A stretch of DNA of 64,000 nucleotides from Phragmites australis. Taxonomy: Eukaryota > Streptophyta > Magnoliopsida > Poales > Poaceae. Numbering within the stretch: the first letter of the stretch is position 1; each line of letters begins with the position of its first letter. A model generated the notes under the pieces. That model was not told the origin of the DNA and searched no databases. It was given only the letters and a program-made list of their open reading frames with translations. Both the position numbers and the translations under genes were made by a program. Shown here in pieces: positions 58,991 through 64,000 of the stretch. The stretch covers positions 26,075,819 through 26,139,818 of the forward strand of contig NC_084924.1 of the NCBI RefSeq assembly GCF_958298935.1. Reading direction: 5' to 3'.

Positions 58991-61588
58991 ATGGATTTCG
59001 GTTCTCCTCCGAAGACCTCCGCTCCTTCTTTGCTAGAGAAATAGTTCGATGTGGACACCGCCGACACCTCACCCAAGTCACTAGACGAGATGAGGCTCCT
59101 GACTGAGATATGGACAGTCTCATCGATGCAAGAATCAAGGCTGAAGTAGCTTGAGGTTGAAGGAATGCCTCCCCTCAATTTGGTTGAATGGAGGCCTACA
59201 TTTGGTGAGGAGTTCCCAAGCTACAAATTTGAACACGAGTTTATGGTTTTTGAATCATTTTTCCATTGCAGATTCAACATTCCTCCTTCTAAGTTTTTCC
59301 TCAATGTACTCGATTGGTACCAAATTGAACTTCACCACTTGAACCCGAACTCCATTACCATGTTTAGTGTTTTTGTTCATCTTTGCGAAGCCTTCCTCGG
59401 CATTGGGCTGAGTTTAAATCTATTCTAGTACTTTTACCAAATGAAAAGGATTAAGGAGAATAAGTGTATTGGAGGATGTGGTTTCCAACTGCGGAATGGA
59501 ATGAAGAATTTCTATATCCTTGTCCCCCTGGTCTCCTGGTTGAGAGAATGGAAAAAACATTGGTTTTATGTCTCTAACCCCGACCCAGTCCATTCTCTCT
59601 TAGTCTATAAAGGCCTCCTCCCCTACCAGATTTCATCTTGGATGAAGAAACAGCATGAATCCAACCATACTTCCCACTATGCGAATAAAATCGACCTGCT
59701 AAGATAGTATGGCTTAACCGGGTGGTATGTGGCCAAAGACTTCATCAGTCGAAGGTTGAGCGCCTTAAAGGCATGAGAGTGCCTGGTCTGGGAGTTCATT
59801 GGAGACAAAAGATAGCTCCAAAGATGTAGCCGGATGTAAGACTTATTTTGCAGTTTGGTGCTTCTGTTATTGCAGCTGAGTTTTTTTGAATGACTTCTCT
59901 TTTTCTGTTTTAGCTCTGTCTTCACAAGACGTTATTGTTTGGCTAAACAAGCTCTTCTCTGATGAAGCACCATAATGCCACATTCTGCCCTACTCCCTTG
60001 CGAATCCTCGACTGAAGGGGGGAATTTCTTAAGTAAGAAGGAAAGACGGATTGTGGTTTACTTGATCTGATTTGTTTCTCCAACCCTAGGTTTCAGTCTT
60101 CCATCAAGAGCATATCATTACGAAAGAGGTATTTGATCTTGACAACACTCCCCCCATTGGTTCCGGTGGTAAAGGGAAAGTACTAGCTGATCAAGGGGAT
60201 GAAGGGTCCCTTCAATCAAAAAGATCATCCTCGTCCTTTGATTTGATGTATGATCTAGTGCCCCACAAGCACAAGTGAAGAAGTTCTTTGGTGCTGAAAT
60301 TAAATCTTGTAGTAGTGGATAGTTTTTCTGTTATCAAGCATATGCCTACTGACACCGGGTCCTCATGGATGGCCTTTCTCAGGGGACATCTGGTGCATCC
60401 TTGCAATCGCCACCTTGAGAGACTGCTACATCTGATGACTTGACCAAAGGGGTAACTCCTACCAAGTCATCACCCTTTAATTGGTTATCCTTTTTAGGGA
60501 CCCACTTGATAAGCCTAGAAAAAATATTGTTGGCTAGTTCTTTACATGTTGCGGATGCCTTAGCTTCATTTGGCTCCCAAGTCACTTCTTCGACACAGCC
60601 GACCTCGGTGATTGGTTCAATGATGAAGAAAGTAACCACCAAAAGGCAAAAGTCGAGCATTGTATCACGCTTTCCAACTGCAAAAAGGTTTTTCCTGGGT
60701 CCTAATCTTAGCTAGCAGCTTTTCTCTCTTTCCCTTATTCTGTTGATTACAGATTATCAATTTCGGAAGAGGCAAAAGACTAGACTACCAGCGAGTTGAC
60801 CAATCATCTAGCGTTGATCTCTCCTGTTAGTCTAGCTCCAGCTCTAGCCCCTCAAGTTGAAGATCCTGCCTCAAGCATACCTAAAGAAGGCCCACAGCCT
60901 AAAAAAGCTAAAACCTTAATATTGGTCCCAACTAATGACTCTTGGGCAGCAATAGAGGTTCTCCTCCAGGCCGCGGGTGCTTAAGCAACTGCCACCAAGA
61001 ATGACTACGCCGTCTACCAGATGGAGCTTAAAGCCAACTAGGAAAGAATCAAACATAAGTCCACCCCCAAATCACATGTATGTGATTTGATTATCGGGCA
61101 ACTAATGAAAGTTATTTTTCTATCTGCTTCCTCAGTCCTTGAGTCCTCCTATAACAGCAAGGAAGCCCTTCCTTCTAATGCAATGAAAACCATCGATGGC
61201 AATTCCAAGTATTAGGAAATTCAAGAACGATGCAAGGGCCATGAGAGTTGAACGGAAGGCCATGGCAACCGAGCGGGATGCTGCTATCACCGAGCGAGAT
61301 GCTACTGCTGCTAAACGGGATGCTACGGTCTCAGAACTCCAAGAGTTGAAGGAACAGACGCTTGATCGAATGACTCAATCAGCCTCCGTAAGCGCCGCTA
61401 TGTTGCTTGGTATCCTCAAGAGTTACAAACCTGCACTAGATACTTTAGTAGTGATAGTGGGGTTTAATTGTACCACTGAAGAAGCAGCAAAACTTGTTCT
61501 TAGCGTCGAGTCTGTGGTCCCTGCCTTTATCGAGTCACTAGGGCTCAGCTTGCCTGATGATGACAGTGAGAGGAGTCCCTCGAGCTAA
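58991..61588 (+). pseudogene. 'Putative gypsy-type transposon' (Transposase_28) ORF, antisense to the Gypsy element
   Basis: Starts MDFGSPPKTSAPSLLEK, then a stop. The conserved family block is LNLVEWRPTFGEEFPSYKFE, FMVFESFFHCRFNIPPSKFF, LHHLNPNSITMFSVFVHLCE, AFLGIGLSL (59170-59420), then GCGFQLRNGMKNFYILVPLV and WKKHWFYV (59480-59575). This matches the PF04195-type protein common in grass genomes. Further exons are likely near 60440-60700 and 60800-60984. A C-terminal coiled coil at 61196-61588 is built on repeats such as RKAMATERDAAITERDATAA. Its tail AAKLVLSVESVVPAFIESLG ends SERSPSS. Stops in the first exon (59041, 59150), after LNLF and within the middle exons disable it. It runs opposite to the pol fragment at the window end. 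Confidence 0.7.
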
Positions 61589-62882
61589 TGGTTCATTTAG
61601 CTCAAAACACTTGCAACTTGATTTGATCTGGGAATGTCTGTAACAGTACTACCATTTTGCATGTCAAACATGCTACTGCCTGCTATTCCCTTACTGATAA
61701 AATAGAGTTAACATGAGTAGATGCAATAACCGATAAGTACGTGCTATAACCATTCTCGATACTAAATGACTGTGTATTCGTTAATATCTGAAAATTCGAC
61801 TAGACAAATTGTTAGATGCATAGCTCTCGAGTAACCGCTTGAGATAACCATAATAATAAGGAAAAGACTTAGTGTAAAACTAGAAACAGAAAACATGATG
61901 GCCTTTTTCAATGACTTGCGTGCTTAACCAGTGTACGAACATTAACTCGACATATGACACACATGGGATCAACTAGAACTTTAGAACCTTTTTTATCCAT
62001 TAGACGTGAGATGTCTGACAACCTCTTATGTCGTTATGCTTTATTAGGTGTAGATATTCGTCATCAACCCAACATATGCCTCTACTGGCTCTTACCCAAA
62101 GAAGTCGATACAAAACCAGATAAACTTTTTCAAACGACGTATACAAAATTTACAAAAAGTATGGTATTATTATGTAGCCCCTGACTCTATGGTCGAGAAG
62201 AAGATTACTTGATCTGAAAGTAGAAAGTGTATGATGTTGTAGCCCTCGACTATCTACTCGATGACTGGACCGAGTAAAGAGTAAAGTCATAGCATCAAAA
62301 GTATGCGATTAGCCCCTGATTCTCTATTTGATATGATAATCGAAGCAGAGAGTAGAGCATATGCACCAAAATATACTTGACATGGCCCCTGTCCCTTCGC
62401 TCCATAACTGAATTCGAATAGAAAGTGGAGCATTAACACTGACATTATATAATGTAGCTTTCTACTCTCAGGTTGGTATGATAACTAAAAAGCAAAAACT
62501 GAAGCAAGAAATAACAAAAAAGTATGATCAAGTGGAGAGTAGATCATAAGCATCGACTTTCATTTCTCGACTATGTACTTGATGACTCCAGCACCCAAGT
62601 GGGTGGTTGAGATTATATTATGGTCATCGAGTGTATTCGAACAACTGGGTAGGTGAGCATTAAAAATCCACTTCCGCTCATGCTCATTTTCACCGCAGGC
62701 TTTGATTTGATGTGCAATAATGACCGCACACCTCTCTTTGCAGAGATTGGACAAGTCACAATGTCTCAGCGACACATCGACTTCTCCTAGACATATCGCA
62801 CAACCGAGGTGGCCTCGCTCTCACGCCTAGTGATGTCAGATCTTGACAACTCCGCGTTTACGGTGCGACCCGTTTCCATGAC
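61589..62882. other. Non-coding spacer of the Gypsy element with degenerate repeats
   Basis: No coding region. From about 62170 to 62420, degenerate units containing (G/T)TAGCCC(C/T)(T/C)GA(C/T)TCT and CGA(G/A)(A/T)AG recur every 60-90 bases. A related unit lies at 58470. Such TAGCCCCTGACTCT repeats are a known texture of large grass Gypsy elements. Confidence 0.55.
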
Positions 62883-62890
62883 TATAAATA
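62883..62890 (+). promoter_or_regulatory. TATA box of the 192-residue antisense ORF
   Basis: TATAAATA, 77 bases before the ATG at 62967, followed by a pyrimidine-rich leader (CTCCTTCCTTTCTCCCTACACG) without another in-frame ATG. The spacing fits a plant RNA polymerase II promoter. Confidence 0.5.
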
Positions 62891-62966
62891 GAGAGAAAAC
62901 AGATGCTGTTGGTTTTTCACCCCATCTCCTTCCTTTCTCCCTACACGCCTAGTAGAGCTTGAAACC

Positions 62967-63545
62967 ATGACCTCCACTCCACCATTGTCTCCCAAGCCCG
63001 GTGCAGAAAGAGAAAAGATAGGGTTTCTCACCCCAAGGCCCCTTACCATGGTTTCTCTGGGAGACATCATTGTTTCTTCTGATGATGAGGAATCAATCGG
63101 AAGTCCTAAGAGGAGAAAGAACAAAATGTTTGTCGGAGGTCGCCGACCCTTCACCCACCACCTCCGGTGTTTCCTTGACACCGACACCGCGGAACGAGCG
63201 ACACAAGAGTCAATGACACAAGATGCACATGAGGGAGATGAAGATGGTGGTGATCTTAATGAGATCATCGATCAGGTCACCGACAAGGTCTTCGGCGATG
63301 GAGCTTCCGAACCTCTGATGTTGGAGAAAGTGCGGTCGTCTTTTCCATCAACAACAGCCAGATCACCTTCAAGCCTTCTAGAGGGCCACTCAGCACCGCC
63401 AACGCCGGTCAGTAGCTCCAGCAGGGTCTTCACCTCGGTCACTCTCCCTGGCCCTTACACTGGCAGGCATCTAGTCCTCGATGTGATTAGCTATCATCTG
63501 AGGGATGAGTATAAAAGGTTCATCGACTCGTTCAAGGGGAAGTAG
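62967..63545 (+). CDS. 192-residue ORF antisense to the Gypsy pol region, function unknown
   Basis: An uninterrupted frame, MTSTPPLSPKPGAEREKIGF to FIDSFKGK. It is Ser/Pro/acid-rich, with a basic patch SPKRRKNKMFVGGRRP (possible nuclear signal, about residues 46-61) and the acidic stretch DAHEGDEDGGDLNEIIDQVT. No known domain was recognised. It has its own TATA box upstream and converges tail-to-tail with the pol fragment, whose stop lies ~160 bases away. The position between pol and the 3' LTR, on the opposite strand, is where Tat-lineage elements are known to carry extra ORFs. Being open in a region where the neighbouring ORFs are broken is notable, though 192 codons can stay open by chance of age. 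It could be the first exon of a longer gene. Confidence 0.5.
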   Translation: MTSTPPLSPKPGAEREKIGFLTPRPLTMVSLGDIIVSSDDEESIGSPKRRKNKMFVGGRRPFTHHLRCFLDTDTAERATQESMTQDAHEGDEDGGDLNEIIDQVTDKVFGDGASEPLMLEKVRSSFPSTTARSPSSLLEGHSAPPTPVSSSSRVFTSVTLPGPYTGRHLVLDVISYHLRDEYKRFIDSFKGK

Positions 63546-63704
63546 GACCTACACTGTTTGCAAGAGCTAGGCGCATACTTTCTGTCAACTTTGCACTAGC
63601 CATGCAGGTTAGACGGAAAAGAAAAAAGTGTGTAATTGAGTAGTTAATCGAATCAAATGTAATTGACATACCTGTAATTTACCTTTTCTATGAATGAAAC
63701 TTTC

Positions 63705-64000
63705 AGCGTTGGTTGATATTCCATGAGTGCTCAAGTATCTCACCATTTGGAGTAGATAACTGCACTGATCCAGGTCGGATAACTTTGACCACTATATGGG
63801 ATACTTTCCACTAAGGTGATAACTTATGATGCCTAGCCTGTTTCTACACCTTTTGTAGGACAATATCCCCAACAGTGAGTTTCTTGAGCTGAATCTTTTG
63901 ACTATGATACCTACGCAACTCTTGTTGATACTTAGCCACTCAAATAGATGCTCGATCGCATTACTCCTCGAGTAAATTGCTATTGTCCGCTCGTAACTTC
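63705..64000 (-). pseudogene. Gypsy (Tat-type) pol 3' end: integrase C-terminal domain, partial
   Basis: Runs off the right edge. Reads AKYQQELRRYHSQKIQLKKL, TVGDIVLQKV, then stop, KQARHHKLSP, then stop, WKVSHIVVKVIRPGSVQLST and PNGEILEHSWNINQR. This matches the GPY/F-type C-terminal segment of Ty3/Gypsy integrase, where families usually show HKLSPPWEGP and NAWNIEQLRRFY-like endings. Stops near 63846 and 63815 mark it as degenerate. The rest of pol, gag and the 5' LTR would lie beyond 64000. Confidence 0.85.

Overview
This window looks like nuclear DNA of a grass (Poaceae). It has two ordinary plant genes with plant-type introns, an ELF4-like clock gene, a captured rice-type glutelin fragment, and element families typical of grass genomes (MULE, CACTA, hAT, Copia/SIRE-type and Gypsy/Tat-type LTR elements). 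The genus cannot be settled from sequence alone.

Only two genes look like intact host genes. SmG (3011-5044, minus strand) is the spliceosomal core protein, in four exons including a 23-nt micro-exon. An ELF4-like gene (44544-44903, plus strand) is an evening-complex component with an apparent leader intron. Almost everything else recognisable is transposon-derived and mostly broken by stops and frameshifts.

Layout. 1-2.2 kb: AT-rich repeat debris ending in a CAGTG-type terminus. 3.0-5.4 kb: SmG and its promoter. 5.8-10 kb: decayed hAT transposon. 10-15.5 kb: unassigned, possibly old LTR debris. 15.6-37.5 kb: one large MULE (MULE-1) flanked by TA microsatellites. It carries a MuDR-type transposase, a plant mobile domain (PMD) gene and two GRF-type zinc-finger genes. 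It is interrupted by a pair of oppositely oriented SIRE-type LTRs (19.4-22.5 kb) and by a 10,029-bp CACTA element (27397-37425) with perfect TAC target duplications. The CACTA element encodes a TNP2 transposase and a Transposase_24/Ulp1-protease gene, and carries a fragment of a glutelin (11S globulin) gene. 37.6-43.4 kb: unassigned. 43.4-45.1 kb: ELF4-like gene. 48.0-55.1 kb: a second MULE (MULE-2) with an approximate 9-bp target duplication, containing a MITE-like insert and a 1.3-kb solo LTR with a perfect 5-bp duplication. 55.25-56.75 kb: decayed non-autonomous CACTA element. 58-64 kb: a minus-strand Tat-type Gypsy element whose pol 3' end (integrase C-terminus) runs off the window, with plus-strand (antisense) ORFs of the 'putative gypsy-type transposon' family downstream of pol.

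The nesting gives a relative history: MULE-1 first, then the LTRs and the CACTA element within it; MULE-2 first, then the solo LTR inside its right end.
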